Origin: Magnetococcus marinus MC-1
Lineage (GTDB): Bacteria > Pseudomonadota > Magnetococcia > Magnetococcales > Magnetococcaceae
DNA: 64,000 nucleotides
Reading direction: 5' to 3'
Assembly (NCBI RefSeq): GCF_000014865.1
Contig: NC_008576.1
Span: 3,625,001-3,689,000 of the forward strand
Made by a program: the position numbers and the translations under genes. This document shows positions 35,274-46,586 of this stretch, in pieces. Under the pieces are notes generated by a model that ran no database searches, was not told the origin of the DNA, and saw nothing but the letters and a program-made list of their open reading frames with translations. Within the stretch, counting starts at the first letter, position 1. Every line of letters begins with the position of its first letter.

Positions 35274-37601
35274 TTAATCCTCAACCTCTAAGAAGAGCCG
35301 GTCTAATAGCTCAAACAGCTCGTCTTTAATACCACGCAAGCGATCCATGCTTCGCAGGGCCGCCTCTTTATCCCCACTCTCGGCCAGCGCCCAAGTTTCC
35401 CGACCCACTTGATGCACCTTTTGATGCACCCCGCCCAACTGCTGAAACAGGGCAAAGTTACCGTACCGTTGACTGCCTTCACCATAGTACCAACGTCCGA
35501 GATCGCACTTTTCATGGTTGCTTAACTGATCCATGCTCATGACATCCAAGTTGCCACCCACCATCTGATCCAATCGACGCAACCAGCGCAGATGCACCTC
35601 CTTAACCGTGCGTATATCAAACGGTAGCACGCCGACATCCAAACTGGCGCTGGCCTCACGCAATTTATCACCCGCTCCGGCGGTGGTCTCAATCAACAAC
35701 CCAAGATGACGAATAAAACCCATCACCGTGCCATGATTTTCAAAAATGGCGCGAACCTGTTTATCCGCTGTCGCCGTGGCCACCCCCACCTCTTCGGTGG
35801 TGGTCAGCGTGGCCGAAAAGCTCTCTTTCAGCTCTTGATTGCGCTGCGTCACCCTTACTGCACTGCCGGATGCCTCTGAGGTATTCACCGCAATATTGGC
35901 CGTTTGTTCCGCTGCATGATCCGAAGCATCCACCACCGTGGCCGCCGCTTCCGACAATTGCTGCATGCGCTGATTGAGCAGTTGACTGCCCTGCACCACC
36001 GTCTGCATCGCCTTATCCACCTGCACCAACACCTCATTTTGCTCGGTCATACCCAGGTTGATCTCTTTATTCACATCATTAAGAGCGGTAATCACCTCGC
36101 TGATCTGGGTGGTGGCAGCGGTGGCCGCCTCAGTCCCCGAACGAATTTCATCCACATAACTGGTGATCATCTTGGTGGCATCGGCGGTCTGCGTGGCCAA
36201 CTCTTTAACCTCGTTGGCCACCACCGCAAAACCTTTACCCGCCTCACCCGCACCCGCTGCCTCAATGGAGGCGTTTAAGGCCAGCATGCTGGTCTCCTCG
36301 GCAATGCGGTGGATCATCTTCACCACTTTACCAATCTCGGAGGCCGATTCGGTCAAGCGATCCATCACCTCGTTGGTCTGCTCCGTCAGCATATGCGCCT
36401 GATCCGACTGCTCCGAAGCCGTAGAGGAGAGCTCGCTCACCGCCTCCAACGCCCCCCGCATCCGCGCAACCAAATCATCAAGAATATGGGTCGCATCGGC
36501 CACGCTATTCACATCACTCGCCACGCCCAGCACAGATTGGCTAATATCCCGTGCCGATTGGCTGGTACGGGCCATATAGCTGTTAACCTCATCGGTAGCC
36601 CGCGCCACCCCTTGCACCGCATGGGAGAGGGTTGTGGTCTCGTCAAAAATTGCCGCGACCTCCTGGTTAACCCCTTGGGTCGCTGCCTGAATACGCGACA
36701 TAGCCTGATGCACCCGGCTATGTTCATCCACCACCCCACGGGTAAGGTTGTGGTTCTGTTCGGACTCATGCAAAAGCTGGTTTTTTGCCTCCAGCAGTTC
36801 AGAAATCGCGGCATCCAGTGAGGCACTTTGCAGATGGATTAACCGGATCATTTGGGTAAGACGGCTGGCCATCTCGTTGACACCGTGGGTAATCATGCCC
36901 ACTTCATCGGGGTGCTCTGTCTCACTCAAGCGGGTGGTCAGTCGACCCTCGCTAAGGGAGACAACAGCATTTTTCAACTCGGTTAACGGGCCTTTAAGCT
37001 GGCGACCTAAAATGATCCATAACATCACCACAAACAGCATGATACTTACCAGGGTCACCACAATGGCCATATTACGGGTACCCGCCAAGCGTTGCTCCAT
37101 CTCCGTTAAATCACGGCTCAGATAGAAGACACCTCGGATATCATTGTCCGTATCATGGCATTCATGACACTCTACCCGGTTAAGCATGGGGATAAAAAAA
37201 CCCAAATGGTATTTACCATCCAACTGGGTTTCAAACGCCACCACCTGCTCACTCTTTAGGGCCTCTTGAAACGCGCTCGCACCCTCAACCCCCAAATCAA
37301 CCTTCGTGCGATTCTCCTTAAAGGCCTCGCTGCCATCCTTACGCAAGACGATATAACCGCTCTTTTCCTTTAAGCTATCGGTAAATTTATGGGTATTTTT
37401 GCGCGCACCCGCCAACATCAAATTCTCAAGGCCGATCTTTGCATTGGTCGCCAATTGGTTGAGAGCCGCCCGGTTCTGCGTCACCAGTTCGGTTTCCATC
37501 CGCTGCAACAGCAAGAGACCCATCACAGTCAAACTCAGTGTTCCCAACACCCCAACCAACACCATGATGCGGACGGAGATTGAATAATTTCCCAATACCA
37601 T
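35274..37601 (-). CDS. Chemoreceptor with periplasmic c-type heme motif and CZB domain
   Basis: This 775-residue protein has helices at about 13-33 and 179-198. The periplasmic sensor between them contains CHECH (residues 145-149), a CxxCH c-heme attachment site, followed by [15 protein letters not shown] and a methyl-accepting module come next ([18 protein letters not shown] tip). The C-terminal CZB domain has [21 protein letters not shown] and HQKVHQVG. Heme-c chemoreceptors of similar plan are known from Geobacter. It probably senses redox potential or a small ligand in the periplasm. GGGGGAG precedes the ATG. Confidence 0.92.
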   Translation of the reverse strand: MVLGNYSISVRIMVLVGVLGTLSLTVMGLLLLQRMETELVTQNRAALNQLATNAKIGLENLMLAGARKNTHKFTDSLKEKSGYIVLRKDGSEAFKENRTKVDLGVEGASAFQEALKSEQVVAFETQLDGKYHLGFFIPMLNRVECHECHDTDNDIRGVFYLSRDLTEMEQRLAGTRNMAIVVTLVSIMLFVVMLWIILGRQLKGPLTELKNAVVSLSEGRLTTRLSETEHPDEVGMITHGVNEMASRLTQMIRLIHLQSASLDAAISELLEAKNQLLHESEQNHNLTRGVVDEHSRVHQAMSRIQAATQGVNQEVAAIFDETTTLSHAVQGVARATDEVNSYMARTSQSARDISQSVLGVASDVNSVADATHILDDLVARMRGALEAVSELSSTASEQSDQAHMLTEQTNEVMDRLTESASEIGKVVKMIHRIAEETSMLALNASIEAAGAGEAGKGFAVVANEVKELATQTADATKMITSYVDEIRSGTEAATAATTQISEVITALNDVNKEINLGMTEQNEVLVQVDKAMQTVVQGSQLLNQRMQQLSEAAATVVDASDHAAEQTANIAVNTSEASGSAVRVTQRNQELKESFSATLTTTEEVGVATATADKQVRAIFENHGTVMGFIRHLGLLIETTAGAGDKLREASASLDVGVLPFDIRTVKEVHLRWLRRLDQMVGGNLDVMSMDQLSNHEKCDLGRWYYGEGSQRYGNFALFQQLGGVHQKVHQVGRETWALAESGDKEAALRSMDRLRGIKDELFELLDRLFLEVED

Positions 37602-37786
37602 GCCTGCTCCCCCAAATTAAGCGTCTGTCTGCCCCCCCCAACCGGACACAGCTCAGAAATCGCGAGCCCACCCCCCTGCCATCAGCGCATCGCACGGAGC
37701 TTTTTTACAAGGGGATACGCAATTATTAATCGGTCTGATCACCCATAAAGTTAAGCGCCATGTCGCCTAGGCAACCCCAACGCCCC

Positions 37787-40700
37787 CTACAGATTGGCTT
37801 GTTCGGCCTCTAAGCGTGCTGCCACCAAGGCATAACAGGCCTTGGCCCGCGCTAACAGCGGTGCCATATTATCCAACTTAACCTCTTTACCCCGCGTCTC
37901 AATCTCTTGAGCGACTTTGCCCAAGGTTATCGCGCCTAAACTCAAACTGGTTGATTTAAGGTTATGCGCCGCACCCCGCACCCGTGCCGCATCGCCATCA
38001 ATCATGCCCTGTTCAATACTCTCTAACGCCTTAGGCGTACTTTGCAGATAGGATTGCAAAATTTGCAAAAAGCCCCCCTCAATAACCGCCATCGAAGACT
38101 TTAAAGCGGCCAACGTGCGTAGATCCACCACGCTGTCATCCTCACCTCCTGTTGCCACCGCGCCCAAGGGGCTCTCAGGCTGCCCCACAGCTCCCCCCAG
38201 TACTTCTTCAGGCTCTTCAGACTTTGCAATCGTCTTCAACCACTTGGACATGGCCGCTTTAAGCCGGTCTAAACTAATCGGCTTACTGAGATAATCATCC
38301 ATATCCGCAGCCAAGCAGCGATCACGATCTTGCTCCATGGCATTGGCGGTAAGCGCCACAATGGGGGTTCGCGGCCACCGCTCGCTACGCTCCATCTGAC
38401 GGATCGCGTCGGTGGTCTCATAGCCATCCATGCCGGGCATCTGGATATCCATTAACACCAAATCGTAGCGATGCCGAGCAAACAGACGCACCCCTTCGTG
38501 ACCATCGTTGGCGATCTCTACCCGGCACCCCAAGCCCGCCAACATACCACGAGCAACCTGTTGATTAATTGGGTGATCCTCAACCAACAAAACAGCAGCG
38601 TCGAAGGTCGCACTCATGTTATTTTGCGATATCCGCTCAACAAGACCACCAACCACCCGCTCCCCGCGCATCACCTGCCCCAGCAAGGCGCGCAGTTGTG
38701 CTTGCCGAATGGGTTTGGAGAGCGCCGCCACCACACCGGCCTGCTCCAACTCTTCGCGACGCGCATGGGCCGATGTGAGCAACACCATCCGCAGAGGCTT
38801 AATCTGCTTATCCTGGACCATCTGCGTAATCCGCTCTGCCAACGCCAAACCATCCATACCCGGCATAAGCAGGTCTAAAATAGCCAGATCAAAGGAGAGC
38901 CCAAACTTGGCGGCATCGGCAATCTTCTCCAGCGCTTGTTTGCCACTGGCACACTCCAGATGGGTCACGCCCCAATTGCTTAGATAGCGCCCTAACAGGT
39001 TGCGATTGGTGGCATTGTCATCCACCACCAACGCTCTGAGGCCCTGTAGAGAATCGACCCCGCCCGCCACCGCTTGCGCCTTGGCGACGATGGGAAAAGT
39101 AATCCGGAACCAGAAAGTAGAGCCTTGCCCCATCACGCTGGAAAAGCCCACCTCACCACCCATCAGCTCCACCAGCTGTTTGCTAATCGCCAACCCCAGA
39201 CCGGTGCCCCCAAAACGACGTGTGGTCGAACCATCTGCCTGGGTAAACATGCGGAACAGGCGTGGCCGCACCGCCTCATCAATACCAATACCCGTGTCCC
39301 GCACCTCGGTTAAGACCGTTACCGTATCTGCATCTTGGCGTTCAACGGTCATGCGCACTTCAACCTCACCCTCGGGGGTGAATTTCACCGCATTACCCAC
39401 CAAATTCACCAAGACTTGCCGCAAGCGGGTTGGATCGCCCGCCACTTGCATGGGTAGGTCCGCAGGCGCATTGTGCAACAGCTCCAGCTTTTCGCTGTCT
39501 ACCCGCTGGGCCAGCAGCGCGGTGACATCCTCGACCAACTCTGCCAGATCAAAGGCGATCTCCTCCAGCTCCAGCTTGCCTGCCTCAATCTTAGAAAAAT
39601 CCAAAATATCGTTAATAATGGTCAACAGGCTCTCCGCTGAATTGCGCGCCGTACGCATATGGCTCTGCTGCTCGGGGGTAAGTTCGGTGTTGGAAAGCAG
39701 CTCCATCATACCCACCACGCCATTCATGGGGGTGCGAATTTCATGGCTCATATTGGCTAAAAATTCTGATTTGGAGCGGTTGGCACTCTCCGCATCCAGC
39801 ATCGCCTTTTTGAGCTCATCCTCGACCCGTTTACGGTCGCTGATATCTTTATGGATGCCCGCCATGCGCAAGGCTCTTTTCTCTTCATCCCGCTCGATCA
39901 CCCGCCCGGAACTAAGTATCCAAACCCAGTGCCCCTGCTTGTGACGCATGCGGAACTCTACCTCAAAATTCTTACGCTGCCCATTTAAGTGGGCCTCCAA
40001 CTCGCGCTCCACATGGGGCAGATCCTCACCATGCAGCAGGTCCAGCCAGCCGGTACTGTTATTAAGGATATCCCCCTGTTGGTAACCCACCATCGACAGC
40101 CATTGATCGCTAAAATAGGCTCGGTCTTGCAGTGGATCCCAATCCCAAAATCCTGTATTGGAGGCATCCAACGCGATTTGCAAACGCTCCTCGCTTTGCT
40201 TAAGTTGCCGCTGGATCTGTTTGCTCTCGGTAATGTTTTGGAACACCCCCACCGCTCCGGTGACAACCCCATCCTCACGCACCGGCACCACGGAGATATT
40301 GACCGGGAAAATACCACCATCCCGGTGAATAAAGACATCTTCATCCGAACGGTAATCCACACCACGATCCACGGCGTCATGAACCGGGCAGTCCGCCTCA
40401 TTCATGGGCATACCTTCGGCATCCTGATAATGGACCGTGTCATGGAAGGATCGACCTGCTAACTCATCTTGTGTCCACCCCAACAGACGCTCGGCTTCGG
40501 GATTAAGAAAGGTACAAAAGCCCTGGACATCCAGCGCAAAAACACCCTCGCCAATGTTGTCGCTGATGCTTTGTAAAAAGCGCCGATTATCTTCGATCTT
40601 CTCTTCCAGTGCCTTCTGCCGGGTGATATCGGTGCGAATGGCAATGTATTGGATTGGCTTACCGCGCTCATCCAAAAAGGGCACAATGGTGGCCGAAACC

Positions 40701-41395
40701 CAATAGAGACGACCATCTTTGGCTTTATTGCACACCTCACCATTCCACACCTCACCCCGGGCAATGGTGCGCCACATGACTTCAAAAAACCCCGAATCAT
40801 GATAACCGGAGTTGACCAAATTATGCGCCTGACCCAAAATTTCATCCTGCGTGTAGCCACTGATTTGGCAAAAACGATCATTGGCATAGAGGATCACACC
40901 CTTGGTGTCGGTGATGCTCACAATGGCGTGTTGATCCAGCGCGAATTTTTGCCGCTCCAGATGACGCCGGAACTCAGAGCGTTCCAACGCCAAACGGGAC
41001 ATAAGGTCAGAGAGCTGTTCTAAGCTGGCTTCATCTTCCCCCAGTGTCGGTTTTTGATCGGCTTCCAACAGATGGTTGGCCGTCTGTCGCAAGGTACTAA
41101 GCAGTTGTTCCTGTCGCGCGGTCTCTCGCCGCAAGCGCTCGTTGGCGTCAGAGAGCTCTTCTGAGCTCAAGTGCAAGGAGCGGTTGCGCAACAGCAGATC
41201 CCGCTCATTGTGTTCATAGGTCTGTTCAACCCGCTGCAACAGGGTTTTTAGACCATGCAACGCCTTAACACTTGCTGGGGAGATCTGCTCGGCGGGCAGC
41301 GCATCCAACTCCTGCAACAGAGCATCCACAGCGCTCTCGTCAACCAAGCCCATAGACCGACGCAGCTGTCTCAGTAACAACCGATGCATACTCAT
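37787..41395 (-). CDS. Soluble hybrid histidine kinase (three PAS, HisKA, HATPase, two REC, Hpt)
   Basis: This 1202-residue protein has no membrane helix. An N-terminal helical/coiled region (1-150) is followed by three PAS domains; the first has YANDRFCQISGY and the third a PAC-type WVWILSSGRV. HisKA is [15 protein letters not shown] with His near 548, and HATPase has GGTGLGLAI. REC1 has VVDDNATN and AILDLLMPGMDG, REC2 has LLVEDHPIN and VLMDIQMPGMDG, and the Hpt domain has AAHNLKSTSLSLG. It follows the FIST gene by about 30 bases. A FIST protein could feed it a small-molecule signal, which is inference. Confidence 0.93.
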   Translation of the reverse strand: MSMHRLLLRQLRRSMGLVDESAVDALLQELDALPAEQISPASVKALHGLKTLLQRVEQTYEHNERDLLLRNRSLHLSSEELSDANERLRRETARQEQLLSTLRQTANHLLEADQKPTLGEDEASLEQLSDLMSRLALERSEFRRHLERQKFALDQHAIVSITDTKGVILYANDRFCQISGYTQDEILGQAHNLVNSGYHDSGFFEVMWRTIARGEVWNGEVCNKAKDGRLYWVSATIVPFLDERGKPIQYIAIRTDITRQKALEEKIEDNRRFLQSISDNIGEGVFALDVQGFCTFLNPEAERLLGWTQDELAGRSFHDTVHYQDAEGMPMNEADCPVHDAVDRGVDYRSDEDVFIHRDGGIFPVNISVVPVREDGVVTGAVGVFQNITESKQIQRQLKQSEERLQIALDASNTGFWDWDPLQDRAYFSDQWLSMVGYQQGDILNNSTGWLDLLHGEDLPHVERELEAHLNGQRKNFEVEFRMRHKQGHWVWILSSGRVIERDEEKRALRMAGIHKDISDRKRVEDELKKAMLDAESANRSKSEFLANMSHEIRTPMNGVVGMMELLSNTELTPEQQSHMRTARNSAESLLTIINDILDFSKIEAGKLELEEIAFDLAELVEDVTALLAQRVDSEKLELLHNAPADLPMQVAGDPTRLRQVLVNLVGNAVKFTPEGEVEVRMTVERQDADTVTVLTEVRDTGIGIDEAVRPRLFRMFTQADGSTTRRFGGTGLGLAISKQLVELMGGEVGFSSVMGQGSTFWFRITFPIVAKAQAVAGGVDSLQGLRALVVDDNATNRNLLGRYLSNWGVTHLECASGKQALEKIADAAKFGLSFDLAILDLLMPGMDGLALAERITQMVQDKQIKPLRMVLLTSAHARREELEQAGVVAALSKPIRQAQLRALLGQVMRGERVVGGLVERISQNNMSATFDAAVLLVEDHPINQQVARGMLAGLGCRVEIANDGHEGVRLFARHRYDLVLMDIQMPGMDGYETTDAIRQMERSERWPRTPIVALTANAMEQDRDRCLAADMDDYLSKPISLDRLKAAMSKWLKTIAKSEEPEEVLGGAVGQPESPLGAVATGGEDDSVVDLRTLAALKSSMAVIEGGFLQILQSYLQSTPKALESIEQGMIDGDAARVRGAAHNLKSTSLSLGAITLGKVAQEIETRGKEVKLDNMAPLLARAKACYALVAARLEAEQANL

Positions 41396-41425
41396 CCTAT
41401 TTTGCTCCGGCTCAGCGGCCTACCC

Positions 41426-42571
41426 TTAAACTTCATGGATAAAAGTCACCGTCATAGTTTGATTATGCAGTTTACAATCGGTTGTTGATGAAAAAGGGCT
41501 GATCTCGCCATAGGAGTAAAAACCGGTCAACAGCACATCATCCCCCAGCACGGAGGCCACCACTTCGACCTCTTCATCCACCTGATCCCCCATCACCAAT
41601 TTACGCCCCACACAGCTGACCAGAATGGCAACCCCCCCTTGGCTATGCGCACCAGCCCGCTCGCGGGTGGCAATCGCCGCTTGTTCAGCACCGCCTACCA
41701 GTCCATTGGTATTGGCGTGCATGAGACGCAGATAGCCATCTCCATCAATATCTCCGGCCAACACCAAGCTACCTTGCGCTTCATCCACCCCCAAAATGGT
41801 ACGGATCAAGCCTACCTGTTCATGGTCGGCATTAAGCATTTCAAAGGGAAACAGCAACCCTGAGGCGGGCAGGTCTTTGGCATAGACATCCAGATATTTT
41901 TTATACACATTAAGGGCCGGTTCGCCGTCCAACTCAAACAGCACATTGCCCTCACTGCGGGTGACTTTGCGGGGGGGACCAAAGGGTGACCAACCACCGA
42001 AGGAGCCATGACCCACGCGCACCCCTTCACCACTTAGCCCCACCGCCACCACACGATCATCACTCACCCCTTCAGGGCTGAGCACCAAGGTGCGCTTAAA
42101 GTTACCACCATCCCCTGCCAATCCCCCGGTGATGGGCACATCGTTGCCCAAACTTTGCATAAGACCTTCAATCACACCACTGCCATTGATGGCCAACCCT
42201 TTACCAAACAACAAGACCGCTTGTGGATGGTAGGGATGCAGCGTGCTACCCAGATTGACCCCCGCTTCTCTGGAATGCTCCATGGCCCCCACCGCGCTCT
42301 GGGCCACCTGCACCGTAACCCCGTCAAAATGCAGGGCCGTCACCACACAGTGGTCATCCAAAACGCCATCGGCGGTTATTTCACCGGCGGTGGTACACCC
42401 CACCAAGGCCGCGCCAGGAAAACAGTGCTGTAGGCGTTGCATAAACGATGCTTCTTCAAAAAAGGCCATGCTGCCAAAGACCAGCACCAAGGCTGGTTGC
42501 AAGGCACTCAGCTCCGCAAGCTCGTCTGCCTGCCAATGAACATCCACCAACACCTGTTGCGCACTCTTCAC
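41426..42571 (-). CDS. FIST N/FIST C domain sensor protein
   Basis: About 381 residues. The N-terminal half has LVLVFGSMAFFE and GCTTAGEITADG, and the middle has GGLAGDGGNF with a DDRVVAVGL strand, all typical of FIST_N. The C-terminal half (RLMHANTNGLVGGAEQ, LVSCVGRKLVMG, GFYSYGEISP) is FIST_C. FIST proteins are thought to bind small ligands such as amino acids and often sit next to kinases. The GTG at 42571 is chosen because GGGGAG stands eight bases before it; an ATG at 42613 has no ribosome site. It leads the operon with the hybrid kinase. Confidence 0.88.
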   Translation of the reverse strand: MKSAQQVLVDVHWQADELAELSALQPALVLVFGSMAFFEEASFMQRLQHCFPGAALVGCTTAGEITADGVLDDHCVVTALHFDGVTVQVAQSAVGAMEHSREAGVNLGSTLHPYHPQAVLLFGKGLAINGSGVIEGLMQSLGNDVPITGGLAGDGGNFKRTLVLSPEGVSDDRVVAVGLSGEGVRVGHGSFGGWSPFGPPRKVTRSEGNVLFELDGEPALNVYKKYLDVYAKDLPASGLLFPFEMLNADHEQVGLIRTILGVDEAQGSLVLAGDIDGDGYLRLMHANTNGLVGGAEQAAIATRERAGAHSQGGVAILVSCVGRKLVMGDQVDEEVEVVASVLGDDVLLTGFYSYGEISPFSSTTDCKLHNQTMTVTFIHEV

Positions 42572-42832
42572 AATCCATTCTCCCCACAAATAGTTACCTT
42601 GGCTACCCAGCATCCGTATAGCGACACGCCACTCACCGTCACAGTTTAGCCGCTCCTTCAGAATACCACCAACCTTAATATGCGCAAAAGCCGCCCTTAA
42701 CCCTTACAATTTGGCCTCTACGCCCCCATCCTGCATAAGATTTACACGGCATCCCTCATATTGTCATCAATCACGCCCTATTGTCCCCGCTTTATATCGC
42801 CGATGCACCATCCAACCAGAGTGTAAATAATT

Positions 42833-45190
42833 TTGATTGATCTCTTTGACAGATGGCCCCTTTGGGGACAAATCTCCCTGGCCCTGAGCGTTGTCATGCT
42901 CATTATGCTTCTACTCACCCGCACGTTGATGGGGTCCTTGGAGTCCAATTACCTTTTGGCAAAACAGAGACAAGCCAATGAAAATAATATTGAAATACTT
43001 CTAGCAAGCGCCACAGAAGCACTGGAAAACCGCAACATTATCGGTTTAAAAAAGATTTTTGCCCAAGCCCTCCGTAGCCAACCACAGCTATTGGAACTTA
43101 CGATACTCAACGACGATGGCAAGCCGCTGTTCTCCTCTACCCGTGAGCAGGCCCCCAACACCACCCTTACCCATTTTCGCACCCCCATTATGGTACAGGG
43201 CTCTTTTCAAGGGATCTTGGTCGGGGCGTGGGATTTGGCCCCGGATCTTCGCGCCATTGATACCCATGTCAACCATATCCTGCTACTCACCAGCTTACTG
43301 TTTGGTCTCATCACCCTCATGGTCATTTTTATGGTGCATCGCCTCGCCATACAGCCGGTCGATGCCATTTATAACCGTTTGATTAAACAGATTTCACCCC
43401 CACAAAGCAAACCTGAAACCTTTCATGCAGCCAGAGAGTTGCGCCGCCTGCACCAAACCGTAGAGAGTTTTAGCCGCACCGCCGCCAGCCATTTGGAAAA
43501 TGCCCGCACCCTGCAAGAGAGCGAGGCCCTGCTCAAACAACGGGTTGAGCGACGCACACGGGAGTTACGGCTGGCCAAAGAGGCCGCCGAGCAGGCCAAC
43601 CTAGCCAAAACCGAATTTTTAGCCACTATGAGCCATGAGATCCGCACCCCCCTAAATGGTGTTTTGGGCATGTCTGATCTGCTTTTGGAGAGCGATCTAA
43701 ACAGCTATCAACGCCACCATGTCGAAACCATTCACCGTAGTGGTCGCACCCTGCTACGGGTCATCAATGACATCCTGGATCTCTCGCGCATTCAAGCCGG
43801 TCGCATGCCCCTGGAGGTGACCGCATTTAAGCTACGGGCCTGCCTGGAAGATGTGCAAGCCCTCTTCAAAGACCAAGCCCGCCGCAAAGGGTTATCCTTT
43901 AGCATCAACTGTCAGGAGGAGCTACCCCAACGGCTGTTGGGGGATGCCACCCGTCTGAATCAGATTCTCTTTAATCTGGTGGGGAATGCCTTAAAATTTA
44001 CCGAGCGTGGATTTGTACGGGTTTCGGTACAGGCCGAGCAGGTACGAGAAGCCGACCTGCTGCTCCGCATTCAGGTCGAAGATTCCGGCATCGGCATCTC
44101 CGATGAGTATAAAAATCGCCTGTTTGAGATTTTTAGCCAGCAAGATAGCTCCATCTCGCGCCGCTATGGCGGTAGTGGCCTAGGTTTGGTCATAACCCGC
44201 AAACTGGCCCAGATCATGGGGGGCAAACTGGGCTTTAGCAGCCGCAGCGGTGCGGGTTCCACCTTTTGGGTAACCGCCCGTTTTGGGCGTGTACCAGACA
44301 CCCTCCCCGATCATCCGCTGCTCCCCCGAGAGGAGCAGCAGTCTAACCTGCTCAATCAACGTTTTAGAGCCCACATCCTGCTGGCGGAAGACAATCCCGT
44401 CAATCAAGATGTAGCCCGCCTTAACCTAGAACGATTGGGTTGCCGTGTCACGCTGGTGGAAAATGGCCAACAGGCGGTGACGGTCTTTCAAGAAAACCGC
44501 TTTGACTTGGTGCTCATGGATTGTGAAATGCCGATCATGGATGGCTATACCGCTACCCGCACTATACGGGATCTTGAACGACAACAAGGACGCCGCGCGA
44601 CCCCTATCATTGCCGTTACCGCACACGCCCTAGCCAGCCATCGGAATAAAGCCATCGCCACGGGTATGAATGATTTTCTAAGTAAACCCTTTAGCACCAC
44701 CAAGCTGATTAAATTACTGGCCACCTATCTCCCCCCCCACACGGTCATTGCCCAACCTGACCCAGCCCCCCCCGTGGTAACACAAGAAACAGCCCCGTCC
44801 GCTGACCCCGCGCACAAAACGCTGGATCACCGCGCACTGGATCAAATTCGCGCTCTAGACCCGGCGGACCCGCAAGGCATGCTCAACCGCATGATCGACC
44901 TTTATTTTGAACAAAGCGCTAAAGATTTCAAAGCGATCGAAAATGGTCTTGCAACACAGAATGCCGAATTGATTCGCTTTCACGCCCACAAGCTCAAATC
45001 TTCGAGCGCGCAAATGGGGGGGCAACAGCTTTCCTTACTCTGCCGCACCATAGAGGAACAGTGCCACACCTTCACACGGGTGGAGGAGAGCATGAGCCAG
45101 GCAAGCAAGGCCCAACATGAGCTCTGTGCGGCGCTGCACGCACTGCGGCAAACAGCCCCACCTACCCCCCCCTCTGAGGGAGAGATTTGA
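42833..45190 (+). CDS. Membrane hybrid histidine kinase with REC and Hpt
   Basis: This 785-residue protein has helices at about 13-33 and 150-170 enclosing a small periplasmic domain. A HAMP-like linker and coiled coil follow. HisKA is [15 protein letters not shown] (His near 267), HATPase has [12 protein letters not shown] has LLAEDNPVN and [12 protein letters not shown], and the Hpt domain has [12 protein letters not shown]. An in-frame TAA just upstream leaves TTG at 42833 as the only start that keeps the first helix. The stop overlaps the next ATG by one base, so it is co-translated with the REC-phosphatase. Confidence 0.9.
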   Translation: MIDLFDRWPLWGQISLALSVVMLIMLLLTRTLMGSLESNYLLAKQRQANENNIEILLASATEALENRNIIGLKKIFAQALRSQPQLLELTILNDDGKPLFSSTREQAPNTTLTHFRTPIMVQGSFQGILVGAWDLAPDLRAIDTHVNHILLLTSLLFGLITLMVIFMVHRLAIQPVDAIYNRLIKQISPPQSKPETFHAARELRRLHQTVESFSRTAASHLENARTLQESEALLKQRVERRTRELRLAKEAAEQANLAKTEFLATMSHEIRTPLNGVLGMSDLLLESDLNSYQRHHVETIHRSGRTLLRVINDILDLSRIQAGRMPLEVTAFKLRACLEDVQALFKDQARRKGLSFSINCQEELPQRLLGDATRLNQILFNLVGNALKFTERGFVRVSVQAEQVREADLLLRIQVEDSGIGISDEYKNRLFEIFSQQDSSISRRYGGSGLGLVITRKLAQIMGGKLGFSSRSGAGSTFWVTARFGRVPDTLPDHPLLPREEQQSNLLNQRFRAHILLAEDNPVNQDVARLNLERLGCRVTLVENGQQAVTVFQENRFDLVLMDCEMPIMDGYTATRTIRDLERQQGRRATPIIAVTAHALASHRNKAIATGMNDFLSKPFSTTKLIKLLATYLPPHTVIAQPDPAPPVVTQETAPSADPAHKTLDHRALDQIRALDPADPQGMLNRMIDLYFEQSAKDFKAIENGLATQNAELIRFHAHKLKSSSAQMGGQQLSLLCRTIEEQCHTFTRVEESMSQASKAQHELCAALHALRQTAPPTPPSEGEI

Positions 45191-46287
45191 TGGCTAAAAT
45201 TTTAGTGGTGGACGATGACCCCATGAGCCTCATGCACTTGGAGTATTTCCTTGCCCAGCAGGGCCATGAGGTGGTAACCGCCGCTGACGGCCACCAAGGC
45301 GTAGCGGCCTTTGAGCAGATCCAACCCCAGTTGGTACTCATGGATGTGATGATGCCCAACATGGATGGCTACACCGCGACCGGCCATATTAAAAGCAGCA
45401 GCGCCGACCGCAACCAAGTCCCTGTGCTGTTTTTAACCGGCATCGCCGATCAAACCATGCTGGCCCACTGCTTGGCTTGTGGGGGAGATGATTTTATCAC
45501 CAAGCCCTTTGATAACATTATTTTAAAAGCACGCATTGATGCTTGGTTACGCCGCATTGAGTTGGACAATCGGGTGAAAGCGGATCGCCTTAAAGTGGAA
45601 GGGGTCTTATTACGCATGCGTGAGGATGATCGTTTTGATGGCCGCAACCTACGCTATCTTATGACCCCCCTTGAAAAGACCAATGGGGACATCATCCTCT
45701 CAGCCCGCACGCCCGACGGCACCCAGCACACCATGGTGGGGGATTTTACCGGTCACGGCCTCCCGGCGGCCATCGCGGGCCCGCTGCTTTCTGAAATTTT
45801 TTACCACGACGTCGCCGAAGGCGCACCCGGTCAACACATACTGACACATATCAATCAAACGTTACAAAAAAAGCTTCCAACCGCCATGTTCCTGTGCGCT
45901 ACCTACCTTACCATCGGGCCGGACCGTAACAGCGTACAGCTGTGGAACTGCGGCATGCCGGATCTGCTGATATTTGATCCAGATCTGACGGTACACCGTC
46001 TCACCTCAACCCATATGCCCTTGGGCATTATGCCGCAGCCGTTTAACCAGGATTCGGGACGCATCCACCCCCTTCAGCCGAGCCAACGCCTCGTTGTCTA
46101 TTCCGACGGCATTGTCGAAACCCTAAACCAACACTTTGAAATGTATGGAGTTGAGCGCTTGATCGCGCAATGGGTACAGATACACCAACAGCATGGGGAT
46201 TTAACGGAGATTTTAACCGATTTAAACCGGTTTCGTGGCACGCAACAACAGACGGATGATATCACTTTGATGGAGCTTACACCGTGA
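45190..46287 (+). CDS. Response regulator with SpoIIE/RsbU-type PP2C phosphatase
   Basis: This 365-residue protein has REC at 1-120 (VVDDDP, Asp52 in LVLMDVMMPNMDG, TKPF). The PP2C-like domain of the SpoIIE class contains GDFTGHGLPAA with the metal Asp and VVYSDGIVE. Such proteins dephosphorylate a STAS anti-anti-sigma partner, and the next gene is exactly that. The start is the ATG at 45190 with a GGGAGAG ribosome site. Phosphorylation by the upstream hybrid kinase probably controls phosphatase activity. Confidence 0.93.
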   Translation: MAKILVVDDDPMSLMHLEYFLAQQGHEVVTAADGHQGVAAFEQIQPQLVLMDVMMPNMDGYTATGHIKSSSADRNQVPVLFLTGIADQTMLAHCLACGGDDFITKPFDNIILKARIDAWLRRIELDNRVKADRLKVEGVLLRMREDDRFDGRNLRYLMTPLEKTNGDIILSARTPDGTQHTMVGDFTGHGLPAAIAGPLLSEIFYHDVAEGAPGQHILTHINQTLQKKLPTAMFLCATYLTIGPDRNSVQLWNCGMPDLLIFDPDLTVHRLTSTHMPLGIMPQPFNQDSGRIHPLQPSQRLVVYSDGIVETLNQHFEMYGVERLIAQWVQIHQQHGDLTEILTDLNRFRGTQQQTDDITLMELTP

Positions 46288-46586
46288 TCAAAACCTATGA
46301 AAAAGACCAACATCTCGTGGTCGTTTTACCCGCGCGGTTTGATTTTAAAATGGCCGACTATTTCCGCGAGATTTACCATAACCATCCACCCCGCTCCTAC
46401 CATATTGATTTTAGTGCGGTACACAGCATGGACAGTGCCGCCCTAGGCATGTTGCTCCTGCTGCGGGAACATTGCGGTGGCGAGCAAGCCCGTATCACCC
46501 TAAAAAACTGTCACGGCCAGTTGGCACAGCTACTAAGAATTGCGCGTTTTGAACAAATATTCCACACCGAACCCGCCCTAAGTTAA
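46284..46586 (+). CDS. STAS-domain anti-sigma factor antagonist
   Basis: This 100-residue STAS domain has the core IDFSAVHSMDSAALGML; Ser51 is the expected phosphorylation site. It starts with GTG overlapping the upstream stop (GTGA). By family it binds and releases an anti-sigma kinase when dephosphorylated. No RsbW-like kinase or sigma factor is in the window, so the downstream target is elsewhere or the circuit acts on another output. Its end overlaps the convergent oxyR end by four bases. Confidence 0.88.
   Translation: MIKTYEKDQHLVVVLPARFDFKMADYFREIYHNHPPRSYHIDFSAVHSMDSAALGMLLLLREHCGGEQARITLKNCHGQLAQLLRIARFEQIFHTEPALS

Noticed and set aside
39000-39944. Long plus-strand open frame of 314 codons
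   Set aside because: It lies wholly antisense to the hybrid kinase at 37787-41395, is Ser/Arg-rich without any motif, and is explained by codon bias of the real gene.
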